Below are positions 54,605 to 64,000 of a stretch of 64,000 bases of DNA, piece after piece. The notes beneath the pieces were generated by a model. The model was given only the letters and a program-made list of their open reading frames with translations, did not search any database and was not told the origin of the DNA. A program made the translations under genes and the position numbers. The stretch lies in NCBI GenBank assembly GCA_038030265.1, contig CM075939.1, positions 10,583,253 through 10,647,252 on the forward strand. Reading direction: 5' to 3'. The DNA is from Corythucha ciliata (taxonomy: Eukaryota > Arthropoda > Insecta > Hemiptera > Tingidae). Every line of letters starts with the position of its first letter. Within the stretch, counting starts at the first letter, position 1.

Positions 54605-57600
54605 TTCAACCTCTGTAAAACTTTCCTTTTTTCTCTCTCTTTTCTTCAATTTTTCTTGATTTCGGAAATCCGGTCTCCCAAGAAGAAGCCCGGACCCGTG
54701 GGGGGGGGGGCGAACTCAGTAACCCCCTCCCCTTCACGGTAGGACCGGTGGGAGCAATTTGGACTCGTACGTTTGGCAAAGTTTATGATTGTACAGCTCG
54801 TTCGGTGTTGGATCGACACGGGCCATAAATGTGTAGTTCGCGGTTTCGGTGGCCCGAAAATGAGAAGCAACCCATTTTCAAACACTTCAACGCCTTATTG
54901 CAGTTCAATCAGTACCTAACGGAAGAATTGACAAAATGTTTAACTTTCATCGTGTTGATAACGATTTTTAAGGAGTGTGAAAAGGAATAGCAGCGAGGAT
55001 GGGATCGATTTTCTCCAACGATCCATACGTTACTGCAACATTTAACTAGGTCTCACCGTAAGAACACAGAGATCCTCTCTCCGGCGAATTTCACCTCGTG
55101 TGATTAATAACCCCCCAGACCCCCACAGAAGGTAAAACATCACAGCGGAGCGAGAGAGAGAGAGAGTGAGTGAGTGAGTGAGAGAGTGTAACAGGTGCGT
55201 TAATATTACGAGGATCAAGGGATCAATTCCAACCAACCACCACTACCCTCACCGGGTCGTCCACTACTAAAAACCGCATTCGAAGCGTTTGTCCAGTTAA
55301 CCCCCAACGTTACCCCAGGAACTTCCAATTAAACCGCAGTGTCACCCTAGGGTGATGAGTTCGCGGTTGAGATAGATTTTAACGAGGGATGACAGGCTTA
55401 GAGAATCGTGACGACTCTGTGGAGCAGGTGTTGGCGTGGCGGGGTGGGGGGAGGAAAGAAAAAAATGGAACGAAGCAGGTCGATCCCCCCCTCTTCAACG
55501 TTTTAAACGCAATCCGAAGCTACCGTAAACTGATTAGACGCATCGAAAACGACTGCTTTCCGCGGTTGGACCCTCGGCCCTCTCCAACGTGCCAAACCCA
55601 AGCGCTTGTTCTCTTTCGAGAAAATCGTATAATTTATGCAAAACGTGAAGTGGAATATTGAATTTACCAGCCCCTTTAACAAGCGTAACAGCACAATTTA
55701 TACAATGCAAAAGCGAGAGAGTTAATGTGATGGTGCGCGGGGGGGGGGGGAGATTTTCCTCATAGTCGCATTGTGTTCGTTCAATCAGTTTAGGAAGTAC
55801 AAGTCGGGTGGATGTTGCAAAATTCCCAGAAACCCGTTTTGTCCCCGCCCTCCATCATAACAGCTGATCGTGTCAATTTTTTCCGAGTTGGTTGGGTTGG
55901 GGGCGGGGGAGGCTTCCAGCGATCATTTACCATGGAGAACGGAAATGTGTATGTGTGTGGGTATAGAAGGTACTTATCCCAGTTTCTGGATGTTGAAATA
56001 ACCAGCACCGGTGGTGGGAGGGGGTGTGACCTTTTTTGTTTTGTTTTAAACAATGCACAAGCGTGAAATCCGTTTGATAAGGAAAACAAGTACAGCATTG
56101 CCAGCATGTTCTGTAATCGTTGCGGGACTGATGCATTTTTAATTCTCGACGTCATTAGCCGTGGAAAAATAAAACTAGTAAACTTAATTTCTATTTGCAC
56201 AAGTCTCTTTAACTCCTCCCCCCTCCCCTTCATCACAACTCTTCGTTACCAACACGGTAAAAATGAGGCTGGACCGCCCTACCACTACTTTCTCACCACC
56301 ATTAACTCGGAAAAGAAGAGCACCCTTTTTAATATTTCACCACTTTAAAAGAGGAAGGACTAGAATGCCTGGGGGTCTACTCCCACTATAGCTAGGGCAC
56401 TATACTATAGCTATTGAAAAAAAGAAGGTTTTTTTTAAGCTTCCGGGCATGGTCCTACCATCCCCCTTCCCGCACGTCCACAACTGTGGAAATTTGTCGA
56501 GTTTAAAAAGGCATTTTGTGTTGATAAAAGATCGTGAGATTTCTCTCAGGATTTTAAGCTTATTTTTATGAAGATGCAATTCCCGTCAAAACTCTCTCTT
56601 CGCGCTTTAAATTTTTCGCATTTATCTCGCCATTTTTTTTTTTTTTTTTTTTTCAGCGGCTCCCAGGGGGGAGCCGAAATGGGTGGGGGGGGCTAGAAAA
56701 AGGAGAAGTACCCCGGCTCTGTGTCTAATTCAAGCCTTGAAGTGGTATAAAGGGAGCAAAAAGTCTACGGGCCTGCCCCCTTCCCACCCTTCCTCTTGCC
56801 AGCCTCAACACCCCTTTCCATTAAAAGTTAGGAAACTAAAGTTTACCGGTATAGCGTTGTAGCGTCTCGTTAACTTTCCCCCCTCCCACGCAACACTCCT
56901 ACTCTGCACCGCATCCTATCGACGCTCACGCAACAAGCCGCTTTTGTATTCCTCAGCGTCCGAAAATTTATGAGCCGGTGGCGGGTCTTCCTCTCTGTAT
57001 AACTTCAATTTATATTATAAGCCTCTTGTTTCCATTAAATCGGAGTTACCAGGGTGGACGGGAGGGGGAGAGGAGTGTAAAGGGAAACTCGATTTTCCTG
57101 ACCTTTTTATTTCTCCGGGGCATTTCCCTTGCACTTGATCCTTTGGCTTTCATGATGGTTTGGTCAATCTGTAACTAGTTCGGTCTATTTTCCAGAGTTT
57201 TTTTTTTTACAAGAAATCGTGCAGTAGTGGATTAGTGGGTAATAGTGGTAACTGGTGGGTAGTAGTAAGCAATTAGTGGGCCATAAGAAGTAATTTGACT
57301 AAATTCAGCTGAAAACGACCGGCATTTTAGTCTTTTGGCCGGTTGCCTACGAGAGTTGATGATTCACCGTGGGACAACCCCATTCCTCTCAGAAATCACT
57401 TCCACCCACCCATTTAAGGCTTTTAGTGCCAAATTTTCAGTCAATCTTAGGCCTCGTTCTAGTTTGACAGTTTTCAGTGAGCTTCATTGTTCTACCTATA
57501 AGAACTGGACATTTCTATTGCGTTCCACGGCATTTTTAGTGTCAAATTTCCAGTTCCTTTGGACAGCAGTTCCTTGGACTGTTTCGGGTTCAAATTTGAG

Positions 57601-60463
57601 CAAAACTACAAGTTCAGAACCTTAGCTTGAACAAAATTGGAAGTTTTGGGGTCTTTTCCGTAGGGGCGGATCCAACAGAGTCCGGATGACGAAGTTACCC
57701 TGAAATTTGGAAGTTCCATGGCCGAATATCAGCAGTAAACTTTCGGCTCTTAATGCAAGCAAAATTGCTAGTTATTGGGCCAGGCTAGCCGGTACCAAAC
57801 AGTGCCAAAAGCCTGAAGAATACTCACGAAATTGAAAGTTTCCTGGCTGAATATCCGCGTGACCAAGTTTCGAGTCCTAATTTATGAGACATGGCAAGTT
57901 TTGGATCTCCCCCCCCCCCTCGCTTTTTTTCTTTGGACAGTTTGGCCTCTTCAACCGACTTTCTCGAGGCAGAAAATTGTCAGTAATAGCCCTCCCTCGT
58001 TGCTTATACAACACCAATTTCTTATACAAAGTTTTCACCATCCCCTCCCCTACATAGTTTTATTTCTTCTCTCACTCTTCCTCGCTGCTCGAGCAAACCT
58101 CACCCCCTAGCACAAATCACAAATAATTGTTCGTCAAATCTGTCGTGTTAAAGACACTGAGACGGTCGTCTCCCCCCCCCCCCTCACAAACTACCATCAT
58201 CATTGTTCGGGCAATAAAAATATACGAGACGAAAGAGATTTTTACCAACTTGTCAAAAAGAAAAGAGGTCGTCGGAAGGGTGGTGGCGGGGCAGAGGTTA
58301 ATATTTGTTTTGTTTCAATTCGACGCTCGTCGAAGTCAATATTTGTAGATAAAGTTGTAGCACGAATACAACTCGATATTTATTATTATTTATCGTCTAA
58401 TACTAATCTCTTCCCCAACCGTCACTTGCCCACTTATTCGAGGATTTAAAAAAAATGGTTGTTGGGGGTGGAGGGGGGGGGGCTGACTTGGGTGACGTCC
58501 AGAATCTTGGAGCTATGAGCTCTTATAAGGTTTTGATTTACGGTTAAGATCAATAATAACGAACAATTATTTCAAAAAACGACGATAAATCTTGTTGACT
58601 CGTTAACTAAACGGAAATCTAGTCAGACAAAATTGCAGCTGTTATTAGGGTGCAGCATGCTAGAAGGGTGGGGTAGGGGAAATAGAAAAAACAACGTCAA
58701 ATCGAGCTTTGTCCGAGGATTTAGTTGGCTATCGCTAAAAGATTTCAAACACGATATGCAGGGTCGTATTGCAAGTCATAATTAAAGGCTGTTTGGGTGG
58801 TTGGTTGGGCAGGGCGGGAGTGGAGTGGGGGGTTGTGTCTCGCAAAAATTTTCGCCGTTCTCTTAACGCGTGGATGCGGCACAAACTAATCCCCCCCCCC
58901 CCACGCTCAAAAGTCACAACTACATTGCTAGTCGACGAATATCGCGAATTTCTAGGTCAACATATAGGAAACTTGTTTTTCAGCATTTTTAGTTCCCACA
59001 ATAGTCTGAATGAGTGTAAAGGGGGGGGGAGGTGGGTATAAAGAGAGAAACGAACGAACCATTTGGTAACCGAGTCACAGGTTCGCCGTAATAACGAACA
59101 CATTTTTTTTTTCCCCCCTCTTCCCCATCACCATCATTTTAGAACCGCGTGTATAAAAGAGCGGAATTTTAACAACGAACGGACGTTACTCCCCCACCCA
59201 ATGCATTTAAACGTCGCACATTTGTTCCGACACTCCGCACAGGTAAAATCAATTTTTTTGTGCCGCGCCGCCGTTTCGAATGCAAATGGGCAGGTGCTTA
59301 ATCATGTGAGAGAGGCCGAGGCTTTTCCGGGAGACAAAACGTTCCCCCCGCAGTAAAAAGAAAAAAAAAATAGGCGAGCATTTGTGTGTCTGATAATTAT
59401 TGTTATCGTTTTTTCATTGAAATTGAAACAAATTGTGTTTCTTTGTTGTTGGAAAGACTAATCACCCCCCTCCCACCCACAATTTATCGCACTGCCCACG
59501 TTTCCTTATACGCTTTTCTCCGTCAATTACGGGACTAGAATAGTTTTCTAGGGTAGTAATACTGGCGGTTTTTCCACCGCCACCAAGTTTTTTTTCTCGA
59601 TAAAAAGCGAGTCATCAGAAGCGAATCGTCAATTTGAGGCCGGATATCGGTTCGGAGACAAAATTCTACGGTTATTCGGCCAGAAAATTGGATTCGTGGC
59701 CCTCATTTCTCTCAGGTTCTCGTGGGCTATTTGACACAGTTTTTACAGTTAAAACATGCTAACAAGGTTACAATCTCCAATTTATAGGCTTATACAACTT
59801 GTTAAGTGGCAAACTTTTAGTTTTTAGGAAGTGCCAGATTGTTTTTAGGGGGAATAATTGACAGTTTTCGGCTGTTTTTTGGGCATCAAGGTCCCATTTG
59901 AAAACTGGTAAAATATATTTCCAATTTCTCGAGAGGATCTGACAGTTTTTTAGGGGAAAAAGTTGGCACTTGCTCAATTTCGGCGTTTTAGATTTGGAGG
60001 CCTCATTTCTGGTTGGAATCAGACAGCAGGAATTCGGATACGTCAAATGGGAGGTCGTCAGACGGGGAGGATCACGACATTTGTTTCAAGGGTCATCACC
60101 CCTCCCCGCAGTTGATTCTTGATTTGTTCAAGACACTCGGGCTCTTTCATAAAATTAGCGCGTTCCAAGAGCGTTTTACTGCACAATTTTCCTTTTTTGA
60201 TTGAAAAGGGGCCAACTATCATTTGGAGGAGAAATTGTGGCCATTTTCGATCGATCCAATCTTAAACTGGTCATTTCATTGTCAAGGCCAACAATGTCTT
60301 GTGTACCTAGTTTCCGGCGTGCTTGGGAGGGCCGGGCGGTTTTTTGGGACCAAATCCATTGTCCATTTTTGGGTGTTTTTACGACTTGTAAAAGCTTCGA
60401 AATTCAAATAAACCGCTAAAAAGATAAACTATCAGAGAACCTCCCATAACGGACAACTTCAAC
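54605..60463. other. Spacer without a recognisable gene
   Basis: It includes a GA/GTGA microsatellite at 55,155-55,190, G- and C-runs (54,700, 55,738, 56,684, 57,909, 58,171, 58,469, 58,891 and 59,022), a T-run at 56,633-56,654 and loosely repetitive text at 57,400-57,900 and 59,640-60,400 (AATTT/GGAAGTT words). No coding or RNA gene could be supported. Confidence 0.5.
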
Positions 60464-60466
60464 ATT

Positions 60467-60670
60467 GGCCGCGTTGCAAAACTTCAGACTTGTTCAGCGC
60501 TTAGTCTTTTGCCGTTGCAAAACTGTCAATCTAGCTCAGCGCTGAGTAAGTGTTTAAAATCGAACAAAACACGTCCCATCGCGATACAAATCACTGTTGC
60601 GAAACTCCAGTAAGCACTTAATTCTACACTTCAGTGTTTAAACACGAGCCCCGAGTTTTGCAACGCAACC
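60467..60670. mobile_element. 204 bp MITE with ATT flanks
   Basis: The ends GGCCGCGTTGCAAAACT and GGTTGCGTTGCAAAACT (reverse strand) form 17 bp inverted repeats with two mismatches. ATT flanks both sides (60464-60466 and 60671-60673). CAGCGCTTAGTC and CAGCGCTGAGTAAG also recur inside. Confidence 0.65.
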
Positions 60671-60924
60671 ATTGACCTCAAGTATCAGCGCTCCAATTCA
60701 CAAATTCAACGGACTACCAGAGATGCTAACCTTCACAGCCTCACCTGGAGCAACTTCCATTATCCTGCTATCACTGTTTATCACTCTTAAACGTCAGGAC
60801 TCTAAAAATCATGTTAAAACTTTCTTTCAAGCTTTTTGTATACATATAATTAACTTTGTTCTCATGAAATTGTATAACAAATAAGGCGAAAGCTGAACGA
60901 GGGAGCAACCACCAACCTCGACAT

Positions 60925-60942
60925 TGGTGACCCCGACCTGAT
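60925..60942 (+). promoter_or_regulatory. Gypsy primer-binding site
   Basis: TGGTGACCCCGACCTGAT lies one base after the LTR-like end ACA. This wording is a common tRNA-primer site in Ty3/gypsy elements of invertebrates. Confidence 0.65.
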
Positions 60943-60961
60943 CTGACAGCATGACGCCAAG

Positions 60962-61249
60962 ATGACGTCCAGGCGAGACGAGTGTGGAAACTGTGACGAC
61001 TCAGTCGTGCTCGAGAACGCCCAAGGTGCTGTGATTATTTCCCCGCAAATTCGGCTACAGAATTTCTGGGAAGAAGACCCAACTCTGTGGTTTCTCCAAA
61101 TTGAGGTCACCTTCACCGCACACCGCATCACTTCCGAAGGCCACAAATTCAACCTGGCTGTGAGCCAATTGCTGTACAAAATCATGGCACAAGTAGCGGA
61201 TCTCGCCAAGGAACCTGGAGTTACTCCCTCTGCTGCGGGTATAGTTTGA
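60962..61249 (+). pseudogene. gag: Gypsy Gag N-terminal fragment
   Basis: The start is the ATG 20 bases after the primer-binding site. The frame reads FWEEDPTLWFLQIEVTFTA, then SEGHKFNLAVSQL and QVADLAKEP. This is the Gag opening typical of gypsy elements (PPFW..NP.LWF.Q.E). It stops after 95 codons, directly before RT text, so the rest of Gag is deleted. Confidence 0.75.
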
Positions 61250-61670
61250 GACCGCGAAGTCCATGGTCGAGCTCGAGCCCACTTCATGTCGTGCTTAAAA
61301 AGAATCGCTCAATCCACCATTGCGGCGATTACCGTCGTTTAAATGCTATTGCGCAGCCCGACCGCTACAACGTTCCAAATCTGCACGATTATACCAATTA
61401 CCTTCATGGCGCACAAATATTGGACACTGGACATCAACAGAGCGTACCACCACATTCCTGTCGCGGAGAACGACATGCCCAAGACCGCCATCATCACCCC
61501 GTTCGGTCTCTTTGAATTCTCCAGGATGACTTTTAGTCTCCACAATGCAGCGCAAACCGTCCAACGCTTTATGGACCACATCTTTCGGGATTCACCCTTC
61601 GTCTTCACCTACATTGATGACGTTCTAGTCGCATCAAAAAATCCTAGGGAACACGAAGAGCACTATCACC
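61250..61670 (+). pseudogene. pol: Gypsy reverse transcriptase fragment
   Basis: The first frame reads SPLHVVLKKN and CGDYRRLNAIAQPDRYNVPN, which is RT blocks 1-2. A shift near 61,415 leads to LDINRAYHHIPV, KTAIITPFGLFEFSRM and the catalytic box FTYIDDVLVASKNP. The frame is cut at HYHL by the MITE at 61,673. The text resumes as VFSILHKHGLKLS at 61,940, in the expected place. Confidence 0.8.
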
Positions 61671-61672
61671 TA

Positions 61673-61937
61673 AAGTACGCGACACGAAATAAGGCGGGTG
61701 TGACTCATGGACTAAAAAACCAACGTTGCGCATTATAGTCCCAACGATGCGATGAAAAGCTCAAGTCTACACCCATAGCTGGCAACGTTGCGCTCCCATC
61801 GTTGTCACTTTGGAGAGCTGTGAGCCGGTGATCGTTCGTAAAACCCTACCCCACATCACCAGCCACAACGCACGGAGTGGGAACAGGGCATGGGAGGGCC
61901 GATGAGTCACACCCGCCTTATTTCGTGTCGCGTACTT
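61673..61937. mobile_element. 265 bp TA-flanked MITE
   Basis: The outer ends AAGTACGCGACACGAAATAA and its reverse complement form inverted repeats of ~36 bp. TA lies at 61671-61672 and 61938-61939. Removing it restores the gypsy RT text (EEHYHL then VFSILHKHG). Tc1/mariner-type by its target. Confidence 0.85.
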
Positions 61938-62274
61938 TAGTCTTCTCCATTCTCCACAAACACGGTCTCAAGCTCTCAACCTGAAGAAAAGCGTTCTGGG
62001 CCAGCCTACTGTCAAATTCCTCGCATTTCTTCTTCCAAACAACAATGAGACGTTGACCCTCACACGGTCACCGAGACAAGGGCAGTTTTATAAAATGCGA
62101 AACTCCGACTTCAGAGGATCATCTCACAGAACGTCGCCCTCAACTCCACGCCAAACTCCAACATTGAGTCATTATAACACGCCGACATCCTCATCTTATT
62201 CATCAACAAATACGTCACAGGGAACTCCAAGTCCAAAGGCAACGCCAACCGCGACAATGCCTTAAAAGTTCATG

Positions 62275-62630
62275 ATTCCCACCCTAAAAATGGCTAAATC
62301 GACCATTCGCGCACCAAACGTGGCCTTGACTTCCTAAAAACAGCTAAATTGGCTCCACGCACTCTAACAATGGCTAGCATAAACTGACGATTTGCGCCCT
62401 GAAAATGCCTGTGCAGATGATTCCTGCCCTGAAAATAGCGAAAGCTGGCCAAAACTGAGCATTGACGCCTTGGCTTCGCGCCCTATAACTGGCAAAACTG
62501 ACCCTATACGCCCTAAAACTAGCCAAACTGACGATTCGCGAATTGAAAATGACTGAACTCGCAGTTCGTTCCATGAAAATGACTAAAATAACGGATTCGT
62601 GACCTGAAAATTTCAAAACCGGTTGTGTTT
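62275..62630. repeat. Degenerate CGCCCTGAAAATGGCTAAA repeat
   Basis: Units CGCCCTGAAAATGCC, CGCCCTAAAACTAGCCAAAC and TGACGATTCGCG-like segments repeat at ~40 bp, strongly decayed. Confidence 0.6.
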
Positions 62631-62749
62631 CATTCGTTGTATCGTTTGAGAATGAGAAAAATGGCGTTGCCGAAACTGCGGCAATGGTAGTTCAAATAAA
62701 ACAAGAGTACACTATAGCTCTTTAAAATAGTAATTTTTGGGTCTCGATT

Positions 62750-63260
62750 GAATTAACAAACTCCGTGGGCTTGGGTCTTTCAAATATCAATTTCGAGGGG
62801 TTGGCTTAACCGATAAGCCAATTTCGAAATTTTGTCTTCTTCAAAAGACAATTTCGCGAGGTGGAAAATAAATTTTTCAGAAGATTCAATTTGGCAGATC
62901 TCTTTTCTTTTAAAATCCACGGTTTGGTAAACCAAACGTGGATTTGGTGGACGTTTGGTTTACCAAACCTTGGATCTTGCTATTTCAAATGGACATTTCG
63001 GGTGTTAGGCACCAATACGCCAATTTCATTTTCACATGTCTGGATCTTTTAAGACCATTTTTTTTTTGGATCTGGCGCCTTCAAAGCTCAAAAATCTAAT
63101 TACTTAAAAAAAGGAAGAATTCGGAAGTTCCCGTCACAAAAAGTTTTATTTTAGAAAAAAGGGACTAGTTTCCTCAAAAATCCAATTGTGTGGGGCTGAA
63201 TTCTTCAAAAACCAAATTATTCGGATTTTATCTCTGTAAACCCCTAATTTTGTAATTATT
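62750..63260. repeat. Degenerate CCAATTTCG repeat (family C)
   Basis: Recurrent AATTTCGAGG, CAATTTCGCGAGG, GGATCTTTTAAGACC and similar phrases at ~40 bp. Related wording to 2860-3115 and 34,060-34,260. Confidence 0.55.
62921..62969. repeat. Perfect 19 bp hairpin
   Basis: GGTTTGGTAAACCAAACGT and its exact reverse complement (62921-62939 and 62951-62969) flank GGATTTGGTGG. Each arm also contains a smaller internal palindrome (TTTGGT and ACCAAA). Confidence 0.8.
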
Positions 63261-64000
63261 TTTATTCCAAGCCGGGGGCCCCTTATGGGTCGGGGCCCTT
63301 ATGCGGTCGCCTACCCCCTAGTTCTTGATTCTTTGATTCAAAAACCAGTTCCGCGAGCTTTTAGTGATACAATATGGCTCCTCGGAAGGACCAGACTTCT
63401 TGTTGGGGCTTGGACCAAAAACCACAGTTTTCAAACTTGATCGTTTTCAGCCGAATTCGGTTCATAAACTGGTAATGTAAGAGGCGGTCCTCCTTCACTG
63501 GGGGGGGGGGGGTGTCCCTTTTTTTCTACCTGAAATATGCGTGATGGTGGTTTAAGAGCGGAAGAGTGTGCGATCTGACTCCCGCTGAAGATGTAGCGAG
63601 TGAGTAGGTGTGTTGGTGGGGGGGGGGGCGGATTAATTAATGTCGTGACTGGTGTCGGTACGAACCTATACCAGAAACTAAGTAAGAACAAAAGAAAAAG
63701 GAAAGGAAGCAATCTTAATTTTAACCAGAAAACTTACTTCTTCATTAGTGAGAGCTTTTATTTTATTTGCAGTTTCTTTGAATGGCACGAGTGGAAGTAA
63801 AGCATGGTCCGAGGGGAAGGGGAGGGGATGCCAGACTGTTTTTAATGGGTAAACTTTTTTTTTCCTACGCCGACTGCCGCCCCTGTAAAACCTTCGTTAA
63901 TTTTTTATACCCAACCAGCACCACCACCCACCCACTCACTCTACTCACAGTCACTGTGGTTGCCAACTTTCGAAATAAGGTGAAGACCCCCGTCGAAATT
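63261..64000. other. Spacer without a recognisable gene
   Basis: Near 63,275-63,320 the text GCCGGGGGCCCC and TGCGGTCGCC resembles the end region of the hAT-like element at 44,905-44,950. G-runs lie at 63,499 and 63,617. No gene was seen. Confidence 0.45.

Larger units (their letters stand above)
60674..62045 (+). mobile_element. Ty3/gypsy retrotransposon fragment
   Basis: The 5' part of an element: a presumed LTR tail ending CCTCGACA at 60,923, a primer-binding site TGGTGACCCCGAC (60925-60937), a gag start and RT fragments. Most of gag, the protease and the N-terminal RT are deleted. It is a different family from the gypsy element of nest 1. A TA-flanked MITE interrupts RT. Downstream of about 62,045 the similarity ends. 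Confidence 0.75.

Overview
This 64 kb window looks like repeat-saturated nuclear DNA from an invertebrate animal. The support is the company of retroelements (R1/Jockey/I-type LINEs, short-LTR Ty3/gypsy elements, a MULE transposase gene with a SWIM zinc finger, hAT-, mariner- and PIF/Harbinger-like insertions), long gene-free spacers, microsatellites and many pure G/C runs of 9-12 bases. An arthropod is plausible, but the species cannot be named from this sequence. I found no convincing single-copy host gene, no rRNA and no intact tRNA gene. Every coding stretch I can identify belongs to a mobile element, and nearly all are broken.

Layout: (1) 1-3.1 kb: a tRNA-like SINE piece, an array of a degenerate ~30 bp repeat (family A) and a spacer. 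(2) 3.1-10.5 kb: nest 1. A TTGG-rich satellite (family B) holds a 5'-truncated LINE, which holds a Ty3/gypsy element with 109 bp LTRs, one of whose LTRs holds a 908 bp mariner-like element. Every step has a target-site duplication, and the LINE ends in a 12 bp hairpin. (3) 13.6-23.6 kb: nest 2. A MULE transposase pseudogene is split by a 6.3 kb element with 34 bp TIRs and a TAA duplication; that element contains a 4.5 kb hAT-like element (8 bp duplication, 7/8), which contains an RT-RNase H LINE (8 bp duplication). Two AACGTT-rich elements split the MULE again further downstream. (4) 26-31.4 kb: two decayed LINEs in opposite directions, one with a 142 bp MITE exactly at its YADD box. (5) 33-42 kb: further family A arrays and a family D array (GTCAATTTCGTC-type). 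(6) 44.9-49.9 kb: a second hAT-like element filled with family A repeats, a 1.65 kb foldback element built from ~140 bp repeats in two opposed halves, small MITEs and a ~180 bp repeat. (7) 53.9-54.6 kb: family B satellite in the opposite orientation, with a MITE inside it. (8) 60.4-63.3 kb: a second gypsy fragment interrupted by a TA-flanked MITE, then further degenerate repeats and a perfect hairpin.

The elements do not form a host pathway; they record the order of insertions. The most unusual theme is that family A repeats make up the body of two hAT-like elements with duplicated target sites. The same repeat family recurs elsewhere in the window with homology longer than one unit, which suggests a non-autonomous hAT family carrying a degenerate satellite as cargo.
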